A stretch of DNA of 64,000 bases from positions 1,214,001 through 1,278,000 of the forward strand of contig BLAL01000229.1 in assembly GCA_015698045.1 (NCBI GenBank). The letters run 5' to 3'. The notes below the pieces were generated by a model, which was not told the origin of the DNA, made no database searches, and saw nothing but the letters and a program-made list of their open reading frames with translations. Shown piece after piece: positions 36,106 to 48,552 of this stretch. This DNA comes from Rhizophagus clarus (taxonomy: Eukaryota; Glomeromycota; Glomeromycetes; Glomerales; Glomeraceae). Within the stretch, counting starts at the first letter, position 1. Every line of letters begins with the position of its first letter. A program made the position numbers and the translations under genes.

Positions 36106-37387
36106 CAAATAGAAATTTTCTAATTTATTTATTAAAATATTAAAAAAATAAACCTAAAAATGGAGCAAGTTTATTGATAAAACAGAAAGGAGGTAAGTAA
36201 ACTTCATATTTTTAACAACAATTGAACAAGGATTTTAAACCTAAATATTGTTATAATGGAAGATGTGGATATTGAAGATAAGGATGAAGCAGAATAAGAA
36301 GATAATCTACCGAAAGAAAATCATGAACGTGGGAAAAAGAGAAAAAAAAATCGTAAATTTCCATCTTCTAATTTAAACCATAATATAATTTTTTATTCAC
36401 TGGTCTTGGGTTGTTCCATAAAATTTAATAACTTCAACACCAATATAGGTTCGATCAGGCAATTGCATATGCTAGTCGAACAAGCATTAAACTAAATAAT
36501 AATATTCATAATTATTATGATTTCTTATTTTAATTGTTTTTTATAAGATAGAAAACATTAATAACTAGCCTTGCTTTTTTTGTAGTTTCGGATGTCTCAG
36601 GTCCGTTTATATAAATTTGCTTTAAAAATGTTAATATAAAGTTTTAATAAATGGCATATTACCAATATATCATAATAAAATACATTATTTATTCATACAT
36701 TAAACGTATTTTCAACATATAATAAAAATATCAACATTATATCGTTCATAAACGTCTAACAATTCTAAACAAATTTTAATCTTGATATGTTCGACATATT
36801 GCTGTTATCGAGTTACTACAGAATTAGCAGAAATGCATATGTGATATATAGAATACTTCTATCATATTTTTCAAAATTGATAAGTTTCAGCAAATGCTTA
36901 CATGATCTATCCACCTAAAATTTCCTGATGTTGTTCCCAAACTGGGAATTAAATGCTAAATGCACATTGTGATATCCCCTTCTATAAATGCATACTTTGT
37001 TAACAAATTTTATAATAGTTTCTTATAAATTCTCTATATTACCTTAATTCCATATTAATATCATAAAAATTTAATATATACTTAGAATGCATCTAAACAC
37101 ACCCTTGTATCTAGTCAAGGAGTGTATTTATATAGAGTTGACTGTATATACTATAATGTAACGAAATAAATAAACAAAGGGAAAAAAGAAAGAAATTGCA
37201 AACAGCAATCTATAATATTTTAGGAGGAACTTTAATTTAAAATTAAAAGCTAAACTAATCAAAACCTTTAAATTACATCATGTTCAGCTGATCTGTATTT
37301 CTTGAATGATATCTGTTTTAAATATATTATGTAATTAATGCTACGTACGTTAATACTAAGCTCAACATACAAATTAAACAAAATAAT
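36106..37387. other. Intergenic spacer downstream of kinase gene C
   Basis: No gene is supported. A short acidic/basic open stretch with an internal stop (MEDVDIEDKDEAE, about 36256-36300) and a 23-codon minus-strand frame (MQLPDRTYIGVEVIKFYG, about 36400-36470) look faintly protein-like but are too short to call. Near 37100-37150 a TCAAGGAGTGTATTTATATA...GTTGACTGTATA motif resembles one end of a mariner-type element. Confidence 0.35.
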
Positions 37388-40300
37388 TTACCTATCAACA
37401 GAACAATCTAAACATTCTGAAGCAGGAAGATCATCTATGAAAATGTTAAGTAATTGAGATGTATAATTATTAGCTTGCGAATGTGTATTTAATTGAATAT
37501 CTTTAATAGATATAGGGTTTTCTTTTCTATATTCTTCTGCTTCTTTAAATTGCTTTTCAATTTCATAATCTTGTTCTCTTTTCTCTTTTCTCATAAAAAA
37601 TTTAAACTCTGATGCGTTATATTTATTTGAATAATGAAATAACCAAAGTTTATCTTCTATTTCAACAGCATTTGGCCTATCATTTGGATTTGGATCCCAA
37701 CAATTTTTCATTAATTCAATATAACATTCTGGTACTTTTGTCTCATTTATTTCAGGTCTAACACCTTTACATATATCTAAAGCTAAACGTCTATCATGAT
37801 CACGATCAGAAAAAGGTTGTCTTCCAGTTGCTACAAAATACATAATCATTCCAAAACTATATATATCTGCTGCTTGAGTATAAGGTCCCCTTCTTAACAC
37901 TTCAGGAGCCATATAAGGCATAACTCCATAAATTTTTTTCTCATTATCGTCCCCATCAAAATTACCAACTTCACCACATAATCCCATATCTGAAATACAT
38001 ATACTGATATATCCTATGTACTTAAACAATATATTTCCTGTATGAAAATCACGATGAACCAACTTTTCTTGATGAATTTCTTTAAGACCTTTAATAATAT
38101 TCATTAATATTTGTATATTATTCAACCAATCAAAAGTCTTGTAATTTCTATTTAAATAATCATTAAAGTTACCACCTTCTGCATATTCAAGAACTATAAT
38201 GAAGTCTTCTGTATCTGGATTTTGAGATATCCCATACATTTTAAGAATATTCCCAAATTTTTGATTTGTATATACTAAATATGCTTCAACCTATTAAAAA
38301 ATACGTATACCGTATGTAAATTGTTATTACATTAAAAAGAATATTCAGATTATAAAAGTATCATACCTCGTTTAGAAATTTTTGAGTGTTATGTAAACAT
38401 TTTAAAGCAACTTTCTTATTATCCCATATTGTTGAATATACTGTGGAAAACCCACCTTTTCCTATTTTTTTGAAATCATCATTGAACTGATTATAAGGTA
38501 TCCATTTAATTTTAGAATTATTTTTAATGATGTCAATGATTTTTATATTCTTACAATTTATTATACATGATTTACACCATTTATATACTTCATTTGTATT
38601 TTCTTTCCCACATTTTATACAATATTTTTCAAAGTGATCTTCCATACACTTTTCCAAATAATCATTTAAATATTCAAAAGAATTTTCAAAAATTTTTTCA
38701 TGAAAAACCAAAATATAATTTTTCGTATCTGGATTTTGAGTTATTCCATAACTAATATCTTCTGTTAAATATGATTTCACCTATAATACAACAATATTAA
38801 TGTATTCATTAAGAGCATATAAAGTACATTTTAAAATTAAATTTATATACTTACTTTATTTAAAAATTCTTCAGAAATATGTTGAGAGTCATCTAAATAT
38901 TTTAAAGCAACGTTTCTATTTGAACTACATAAACTATCCTTCCATGTTGCTGCAGTATATGACGATATTGACGACGATGAAGATACGGATGACGACCTTG
39001 ATACGGGCAAAGATGACGACTTAGATTGCGACGTCGATGACAACCTATTTTCTCTTTCTTTAATGTTACTAAGCTGGTTGTATGGTATCCATTTAAATAC
39101 TATACCCTTTAGGCAATCAACTCGTAATTGTTTTTTTCGAATGAAACTATCGATTTGTTCATTACCACTGGTCCAATTTGTAAAATCATTTCTTAAATAA
39201 TTTATATGACACGCATTACAAAATTTATATCTCTTAGAATCGTTTTTTTCACCGCATTTTTCGCAATATTTCTCAAAATATTTTTTATTCAAAACCAAAA
39301 TAAAATTTTCTGCCTTTGGATCTTGAGATATTCCATAAACAATATTTTTTGATTTGACCTATTATATCACAGTAATATATTTAGCATATAATAACATGTT
39401 AAGAAAGTAGTTTATACCTAAATTTTATATATAAAACTTCATACCTTACTTATAATTTCATCAATGATATTTTGTGTATTATGTAAATATTTTATAATAA
39501 CTTTTTTATTTGATTTTCTCATCCATTTCTTTTCATTAAAATTATAATTTAACGGACCATCCTCCCATACTGTTGTAGCGCAGTCATTTCCTGTTTCTTT
39601 AATATTATTAAACCGATTATATGGTATCCATTCAAATATTATATCCCGTGGACTATTAATTTGTAATTGCTTTTCTTGAATAAAACAATCAATTTGCTTA
39701 TTTCCACTAGTTTGATTTGTAAAATTACTTTCTAAATAAACTAATTGACATGGTTTGCACCATTTATATTGTTTATTTATATACTCTTCACCACAGGTAT
39801 TACAATAATTTTCAAAATATTTTTCATGAAAAATCAATATATAATTTTTTGTGTCTGAATCTTGAGATATTCCATATAAATAATTAATATCTTTTGATAT
39901 AGCCTATAATTACATAATATAAAATATATTAAAACCAATATTTTAAACTTAAACATATAAATAAATTTCATACCTTATTTAAAAATTTATCAAATGATGA
40001 AATATTTTGTAAGTTGTACAAATATTTTAAAGCAACCTTTTTATTTGTTGAATTTCTTTCATATTTATGCGAATTTGTATCATACGTTAATGGTCCATTT
40101 TCCCACGTTGCCATGGCACCAATATCACCAATATTTACTATTTTTTTAACACAACCAAAATGATCATATGGTATCCATTCAAATACTCCATCCCATGAGC
40201 TGTTAATTTGTGATTGCTTTTCTTGAATAAAATGATCAATCTGTTCATTTCCACTAGTCCAGTTTGTAAAATTACTTTTTAAATAATCAACTTGACATGC

Positions 40301-42675
40301 TTTACACCACTTATACGCTGTATAATTTTCACCGCACTCTCTACAATATTTTTCTTGAAAATACTCACATGATGGTTTACACAATCTATATATTTTGTCT
40401 ATATATTTTATACCACAGTTTTCACAATATTTGAAGTATTTTTCACGAGAAACCAAAATATAAGCTTTTGTATCTGGATTTTGAGATATTCCGTAATTAT
40501 TATTATAATAATCCCTCGATAAATATGTATTTGATAATAATCCATAACTATTATTATAATCACTCCTAGATAAAGAAGTATCGTTATCATCCTTTGTTGT
40601 TTCTAGTACCTATTAAAACAGATATATAAATACATATAAAATTAATAACAAAAAACTTCATAAATAGCATACCTTATTTAAAAGTGCATCAGTAACATCT
40701 TGTAAGTTATAGAAATATTCCAAAACAACTTTTTTATTTGAATTTCTTTCATATTTTCTTGAATTTATATTATATTCTAATGGACCATCTTTCCATATTG
40801 CCGTAACAAAACTTCTCGTTTCTTTAATGCTAGTAAATTGATTATATGGTATCCATTCAAATACTGTATCCCTTGAACTATCAATTTGTAATTGCTTTTC
40901 TTGAATGAATTGATCAACTTGCTTATTTTCACTGGTCCAGCTTGTAAAATTATTTTCCAAATGATTAATTTGACATAGTTTACACCATTTGTATAATTTA
41001 TACGTATATTCTTCACCGCAGATATCACAATACCCTTCAAGATAATTTTCACGAAAAGCTAAAATATAATCTTTTGAATTAGGATCTTGAGACATTCCAT
41101 AACTATTCTTTGTTATTAAATATGACTCCGCCTATTAAAATATATATATACATAAAATTAATAAGTAAATTTATAAAAAAAAAAAAAACTTTATAAGTAT
41201 ATCAAACCTTATTTAAAAATTCATCAGAAACGTTTTGTAAATTATATAAATATTTTAAAGCAACTTTTTTCTTTGATTTCCTTTCATATTTATTTGAATT
41301 TACGTTAAACTCTAATGGACCATCTTCCCACATTGCTGTAAAAAAACCTTGTATTTTTGTTTCTATATTACCAGTAAATTGATTAAATGGTATCCATTCA
41401 AATACTGTATCTCTTGAGCTATCAATTTGTAATTGCTTCTCTTGAATGAAATGATCAACTTGCTTATTTCCACTGGTCAAGTTTGCAAAATTACTTTTTA
41501 ATAAATTAATTTGACATTGTTTACACCATTTATATAATTTATGTGTATACTCTTGTCCACAGTCCAGACAATATCCTCCAAGATAATTTTCATGAAAAAC
41601 CAAAACATAATCTTTTGTTTTTGGGTCTTGAGACATTCCATAAGTAAACCATACATTATATGATGTTGTTAAACATGATTCTACCTATTAAAACATATAT
41701 ATAAATAAAAACACATTAATTTAATAAATAAACTGAAGTTACAAAAAAACTTCACAAATAGAATTTTCATACCTTGTTTAAAAATTCATCAGAAACATTT
41801 TGATTGTTATGGAAATATTTTAAAACAACTTTCTTATTTGAATTTCTTTCATATTTATCTGACCTCTCATTAAAATCTAATGAACCATTCGTCCATATTG
41901 CTGTAACGAAACCTTTTATGTTCGTCCTTTTAATTTCAATAAACTGATTATATGATACCCATTCAAATACTATTTTCCGTGAATTATTAATGTATAGTAA
42001 TTGCTTTTTTTGAATGAAATCATCAATCATTTTATTTCCGCTGGTCCAATTTGTAAAATTACTTTTCAAATAATCAATTTGGCATGGATTACACCATTTA
42101 TTGTGTAATTTATATGTATATCTTTTATCACATTTCTTACAACAATATCCTCCAAGATAATTTTCATGAAAAACCAAAACATAATCTTTTGTAATTCGAT
42201 TATGAGACATTCCATAAATAACAATATCCTTTGCTAAATATAATTTTATCTATTAAAATGAATATATATATATATATATATCAGTATATGCGTGTCAAAT
42301 TATTGAATAAATTATAAAGAAATTTTGTAAAATATTTCGTACCTTATTTAAAAATTCATTAGAATTTTGTGTGTTATAAAAATATTCTTTTAAAACCACT
42401 TTTTTATTTGATTTCCTTTTATATTTTTTTGAATTGGCATTATACTTTAATGGACCATCCTTCCATATTGCTGTAGTAATACCTTGTATTTTTGTTTCTT
42501 TAATGTCATCAAATTGATTGTATGGTATCCATTCAAATACTGTTGAATTCCGTAGGCCTCTAACTTGTAATTGCTTACTTTGAATGAAAGCATCAATCTG
42601 TGAATTTCCACTGGTCCAATTTTTAAAATTATCTTTTAAACAATTTCTTATTTTTTTACGAGCACTCTCCTTCAT
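37388..42675 (-). CDS. Kinase gene C: TKL-like kinase with 8 tandem N-lobe units
   Basis: Nine phase-0 exons on the minus strand: 42675-42343, 42249-41773, 41684-41208, 41131-40673, 40609-39974, 39903-39445, 39358-38855, 38780-38367 and 38290-37388, giving 1553 aa. Exons 1-8 are zinc-ribbon/N-lobe units; exon 9 is the C-lobe with HRDFHTGN, SDMGLCGEVG, MAPEVLRRG and a tail ending ASECLDCSVDR. Only unit 8 has a full GKGGFSTVYST loop. Unit 4 has Glu in place of the beta-3 lysine (VVLEYF). Unit 5 is 212 codons and contains two zinc ribbons. Unit 7 carries a Ser-rich insert in place of the glycine loop. It is an inverted paralogue of gene B: the first unit, the last three units and the C-lobe match in order, while the middle differs in number. 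A kinase role is inferred from the C-lobe; the substrate is unknown. Confidence 0.87.
38367..42675 (-). repeat. Array of 8 exon-sized zinc-ribbon/N-lobe units (gene C)
   Basis: Units cover residues 1-111, 112-270, 271-429, 430-582, 583-794, 795-947, 948-1115 and 1116-1253. Introns between them keep recognisable similarity to those of gene B: the 5' part after unit 2 reads GTATGAAAATTC...GAAGTTTTTTTGTAAC, like intron 1 of gene B. Confidence 0.85.
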
Positions 42676-44520
42676 TTTAACATAAAATTCCGAGTAGAAA
42701 TTCGTATCTGATAACGATGAAAATAAAAAAATAAACCTTAGTAATTAAATGCAAGCCGAATTGTGATATACACAAAGTTGCATTTGTACGACTTCGTTTT
42801 TAAGTTTTGTTATTGTACCAATGAAATTTCTTGGCACGACGAATGGGATTCATATATAGTAACCTAAATGACAAATATCATTCAATGCGAAGTGGCGAAT
42901 TTTAATTACGTAATGTCTAAATATAACGAATGTAGCATTGTAACACTAAGGGAGGGCGTCGGGAATTTGGCTAACTTTGTTCACATGACTGTGATCGGTA
43001 AAATGAACCAATAAAATATTTTTGACCGAAAAATGTGGATTTCCCTTTTTTTAATTGACGCTCTCCCATTTATCAACGAAAGAACTATACACGATCATTA
43101 TTTATTACATTGATTTCAAATTGAACTTTAAGAATATAGTTCAATGTTTTTAATTTGGTAATTATTATAGTTCAGGTACGATGCAAACGTTGTCAAACTT
43201 ATGTCACGTGATTCTGCGCAAGTACATGGCGCAACGTCCGAAATGTGTGCCGAATATATTGCTTTAGAGTATCAACTGTAAATGTCAATTTATTTGACTG
43301 TCGCAAATTTGACTTCGCATTTTTTTGTGTAATGTCTATCGTTTTAAAAATGTAAAGAATAAAAACCTTTTTAAATGTTATAAAAGTTCATTTGCATTTT
43401 ATAAATATTATAATATTATATTACATAAAATTTATGAAATTTTTATTAAAAAACGCATTAGTAATACTACTGTAAATGCCAGTTCCTGTATACTTATAAA
43501 AATAAGCGTTATATATGTATGTAGCAGAAGGTTTAATAATTTGCGAAGTTGAAAATAAGTATGACAATTTACTAATAAATGTATCACTGTTGATCAATTC
43601 TCGAATGTAACACAATAAAACTTTAAAAATAAAACGTAAATTAATCGGTTGCGAATAGGTAATACACACTCAGCATATATTTAACTTTAAACAAAATTAT
43701 CTGCCTTTACATCGATTTAAAATGCCTATTTTTATACAGAAAATAACTACGCTAAATTCTACCTAACATATCTAACATATTAAATAAATGTTACTTATTT
43801 TATTTATTTTACATATGTGTTACATATATTGCATATGTATGCTATGTTTAACATATCAAACATTTGCGATATTTGTAACATCTATGACTTTCGTGACATT
43901 CGCTAACATTCACAACATGATCGACGACTATTCTTCACAAATATTTAAACTAGTTCCATAAAAATCAGTATGTATGAACCTTAATATCTACGGAACACTT
44001 GTTTCTTTTGGTCAAAGTATTCAAAACTCAAATTATAATTTGAAGTAAAAAAACAAAACGCGTCCTAGTATTATAAAAAAATCCATACCATCATGAAATT
44101 AAAAATTATATGCAAGCGTCCTATATCTCATATACAACTTTCCTCAAGCATTTTTCACCTGTTTAATACGGCCAAATGCCGAAATTATATTGTGAAATCT
44201 CTAAGTTTAACTTTATTAAATGATAAAAAACCTTTAAAATATTAAAATATATTGAAAAAGGGAAGAAAGAGTGAAGAGAAAAGTTTTTTGTGGTGTTAAC
44301 CGTAATTAATATTGCTGATAAACCAATCAGATTCCCTTTGTTTTGTCCTATGGGTACGGTCATGCAGATAATTTGACATTTCGGCGTAACCTGGCACACG
44401 TGCGTACATGACTGCGTATAATGATTACAATCGTTTAATTTGCACCAATAAAAAAAACAAAACAAAAAAGCCGAAATGAGATCGTCAAAGTCATATGAGC
44501 AATCACTCGTTATTTTGTGA
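42676..44520. other. Upstream region of kinase gene C and AT-rich spacer
   Basis: No gene is supported. The segment nearest gene C shares the GCTTGCATTTAATTACTAAG region with gene B's upstream DNA. About 43755-43920 is enriched in ACAT/ACATAT words. A 120-codon minus-strand frame at 44163-44525 has no recognisable features. Confidence 0.5.
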
Positions 44521-44568
44521 CGCACTAAATCCCGTGAATTTTAAATAGTATATCGCGGGGGGGTCTGG

Positions 44569-45169
44569 TTCACATTACCGACAATTATTTTGCCGACAGG
44601 TACGTAGGTACATTTTACCAACACTCATTTTACCAACACTTATTTTACCAACACTAATTTTACCAACACTTGCAGTATTTATTACTATTCCACTACCCAT
44701 TTCACTGATTTCAGTTATGAAAATTAAAATACAAAAGAATTTTTTATCATACATATTTTATAAAATTAATTTGTACCTGAAAAAAAAAATTTTCAACACA
44801 AATTATAAAAATTGTCATTAATATGTAAATCAAAAATTGTTCACTCTTAAGCAGACGTGTTTAAAATTTCAGGTTTTATATGTTTAATATATAACAAGAT
44901 GTATTTGCTTTTTATTTATTAGTTTAGACCTTTTTTGTAAGCATTCTAGAATATTGTGGATTGCAAAATGAATATATCATTTCAAATAATAATAATGGAC
45001 TAAATAAAGTTTTATTTTAAACGATAAAAAATAAAACCAAAATAAATAGATAAATATTTCTATATTACTTGATTTTATTACAAACTTATAAATTACATTA
45101 TTATTTTGTCGGTAAAATGATTGTCGGTAAAATGTACCTGTCGGTAAAGTGAGTGTCGGTAAAGTGAAC
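44569..45169. mobile_element. MITE-like element with TTTACCGACA subterminal repeats
   Basis: The left end (from TTCACATTACCGACA) and right end (reverse complement TTCACTTTACCGACA) are inverted. Each end carries several copies of TTTACCRACA: about six on the left (44574-44670) and four on the right (45103-45160). The interior is AT-rich without coding capacity. The exact termini and target duplication are unclear; GGGTCTGG and CCCG-rich sequence adjoin the ends. I cannot name the superfamily from this. Confidence 0.6.
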
Positions 45170-45178
45170 GGGTGCCAT

Positions 45179-45192
45179 AGTACCCGGCCGGG
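45179..45192. repeat. Perfect palindrome TACCCGGCCGGGTA
   Basis: A 14-bp perfect palindrome of high GC content lies within AT-rich DNA, just outside the TTTACCGACA element. Confidence 0.7.
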
Positions 45193-45389
45193 TATCTTGC
45201 AAATTCCTGAGGTCAAATAACTCAAATTTTTATTATGAATAGAATGTGTTTAAAAGATTGTATAGTAACTAGAAAATTATTTTTACATAATATCTGAGTA
45301 AAACTAAATTCATTAAATAATAAAAATGGAACTTTTTTTCGGATGAAAGGAAGGGTACTATGCATGGGGTACTGTGGTCCGCGATATAT

Positions 45390-45900
45390 ATACGGTAATT
45401 TACAGAAGAAAAACGTAGATTTATAGTAATTTATTTTTTTTTGAGAATAAACCCAAATGGATTTTCTTTACTTCAATAAACTATATATCTCGAAATCCAA
45501 ATTCTGAAAAAAAAAAAATCGTCAACATCATACGAGCGTCAACATCATACGTTTTAAATCTCACGTAGGACATAATTTACAAAAGAAAAACATAGATTTA
45601 CAACAATTTTTATTTCTTCTAGGAACGAACCAAAAAAAAAATCCAAAATTCTAAAAAGATCGTCATTACATAATTAAATAACTAAATCCCGTGAATTTTA
45701 AATGATTTGTTTATGCAAGGATATATTATACATATACAGTAATTTATGGTAATTTAAAAAAAGAAAAAGAAAAACAAAAGTCTCAGATTCATAATTTTTT
45801 TTTTTTTTTTTTTTTTGGGAACAATCCAAATGAAAAGAACAAAGATTTTCTTTATTTTAAAAACAAATCATATTTCAAATCAATAATTCTAAAATTCTTT
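45390..45900. repeat. Three diverged tandem copies of a 110-170 bp unit
   Basis: The copies lie at about 45394-45535, 45570-45675 and 45736-45900. Each reads TAATTTA, then an AGAAAAAC-rich part, then ATAGATTTA-like sequence, a T-run, GGAAC/GAATAAACCCAAA, and AAATCCAAATTCT followed by GATCGTCA. The linker ACTAAATCCCGTGAATTTTA occurs at about 45685 and again at about 44525, so a fourth copy once stood left of the element at 44.57-45.17 kb. Confidence 0.65.
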
Positions 45901-45930
45901 TTTTTTTTTTTTTTACGTTTGATCTTCATT

Positions 45931-48552
45931 GATGAAATTTATTATTACAAATAAGTAAAAAATAATAAAAAAAGATCTTCATAAAGGAAAACCCTTGTTA
46001 CCCAAAAACAATGAAATAAAATAAAGAAGTGATGTTACCATGTGCAAAGATGAAGATCATAAATACGGTGACAATTAAGCATCTCCGATAAAAAAAAACA
46101 GGAATTTGTCAAGATTTTTTTTTTTAAAGTTTGATTAAAAATTTTGACATAACAATAATATTAAATAAGATTTAAATTAATAACATTTTACATAAACAAC
46201 CCTATAACTATAATAGACAACATCCTGTAACAGATATCGTGATAAAATAAAAGATAACATGACATACAGTAAGTAAATAAATAATAAATAAAAAACAAAT
46301 AATAGTAAAAAAAAAGCAGAAAAAAAAAGATGGGATTACGGAACTTTACGGAACTTTAAGGATAACGGGAACATTGTTGCTATGTATGGCAATTCTTTTG
46401 TTATATAATAAAGTTTATAATAAAAAAAATTAACAATGAAATCAAATTTGAAAAAAAACATAAGATTATAATCCTTTATCTACTGTATCAGGTATAGTTT
46501 TTAATTATTTATTATTCGGGAATATATTATACATTAAACTTCACTAACGGTTATCTTATTGTTTGTAAACAATGATGATTATGAATATATTCGTCAAAAT
46601 GTTTATTATTATTTCATGTTTTATAACCTGACATAGTGACATCCTGAAACTTGATGATGATTTATGATTTATCATTCATAATCCATGAACAAAGAAAAGT
46701 TCTTTGACAAAGAACTATGTTTGTTTATAACAGTTTTTCTAAACATTTCAAGAAAAATAAACAAGAAAAACAGAAAAAATACGAGTATTGGTATATAATA
46801 TTCATCCAATCATTGAAATGGTACCGTGTAAGTATAAAGAATTCTTTGTTATTATAATGTCATTTTTAAATGAAGTTGTCAATTTGTTAATTATACCAAA
46901 TATTGAACAAATTAAAGAAACGGAAAAAAAAGGTTATTTAGAAACCAAAACTAGAATAACAGTTTCTTTTATCAGTTAATAGAAAAATTACGGTAGTTGA
47001 TATCACGTCATACAACGTAGACTAACGTATGACATCAAATAGGCCATATGAGAGAACGTCTGAATTACGTCTATTGTGTCAGATTATTACGTAAAATAAA
47101 CTTTTTTTAGACTCCCATTTTCTATAACGCGTTAATGTATTTTTCAAAAAAAACTTTAAGACGAAATAAAGAAGAAACAATTTTTTTTTTTTTTTTAAGC
47201 AAAATTTTTTTTAAGCAAGATAAAATAAAGTAAGACGAAATAAAATTGATTTAAATAAAAAGATCAATAAAAACATTATCATTTTTATTAAATTTCAAAT
47301 AACCGAATTGTTAAAAAAAAAAAAAAGGTCCCAAAATTAAAAAGATCAAAACATATTAACAATTAAAAAAAAAAAAAGGAACATTCATAAATTTTTACTA
47401 TATTTGTAATTACTGTGTGTTAAAATGTGAAGGAATCTCAAAAAGAAATTTCAAAAAGAAATTTCAAAAAGTTATTGTTGAATTTAACGTAAAATAAAAG
47501 TTGTAAATATCTTTTGCCAAGTGCCACCTTAGCTTATTTTGTTGTTAAAAAATATGGAAAAAAAAGGAAAATAAATATAATAATAGGAATAAATATATAA
47601 GAAATAAGGTAAAGAAATAAAAATAAAAAAATATATATATATATATATAATAGATAATAAGAAAAAAAAAAAATACATGCAAAAAAAGGAGAAAAAAGAA
47701 CGTAAAAGATCTTTTTGTTTTTTTTTTTTTGTTTTTTTTTTTTTACGTGCGTGTCGTGAATGTTGTGTGTGTGTAAATGCAAAAAAATCATGAATAAAAA
47801 AAGAAAATAAAAATTTGTGAAGAATCTTTTTTTTTTTTTTTTTTTTTTAGCATAAGAGCGGGAAATTCAAAAATAATAAAAAAAAAATATAGGAAAAGAA
47901 AAAAAAAAAAGTCTACAAAATATATAAAACAAAAAAATTCTAATGAAAAAAAATTTTTTTTCTTCCTCCCTAAATAAAATAAATAATTTATTTCCCACTT
48001 TTTTGCCCTTTTCTTCTATATTTTTTTTTTAAAAAAATTTTTTTCTTTCCCGCTCCACGAGAATTTATTGAATAATTGATTCTTCACGTCTATAGTCAAA
48101 GTTGTTTTTTTTTTTTAGAAAATGCTTAAAATAGTATATGAAAAAATGTGTGTATGTATATATAAAATTTATGTATAAAATAGAACAAATAAAAAACACA
48201 ACTGAATCGAAACTGTACATAAATTGATTGGTTGAAAAGTAAATACAAAGAATGAAAAAAAAAGGAAAGAATTACAAGAAAAAAAAAAAAAAAATTGCAA
48301 ATGGAAAAATATATATACGCAAGAAAATATAAAAGTGAATGATATAAATGCATAATTGCCATTGTTAAATAAATTAAAATTCTTCTTTTTCGCAAACTTA
48401 TTCCGTTAATTAATGATGTATTACAATATGGAACCATTAAAACCATTAAAAGAAAAAATTGTTTGTTTGATTAAAGAACTCTTTGTCTATATGTAAATCG
48501 AGCGATCTGATTGGCCATGAAAAGAAAAATTTTTTCAGTTATATTCACCATA
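45931..48552. other. Low-complexity spacer downstream of the receptor gene
   Basis: It is dominated by A and T homopolymers and AT-dinucleotide runs. A short direct repeat ACGGAACTTT occurs twice at about 46337-46358. Frames such as 47534-47791 and 48126-48446 are products of this composition. Nothing else is seen. Confidence 0.6.

Noticed and set aside
44163-44525. 120-codon minus-strand frame
   Set aside because: It has no motif and no introns fitting neighbouring gene style, and it partly overlaps the repeat region at 44.5 kb.
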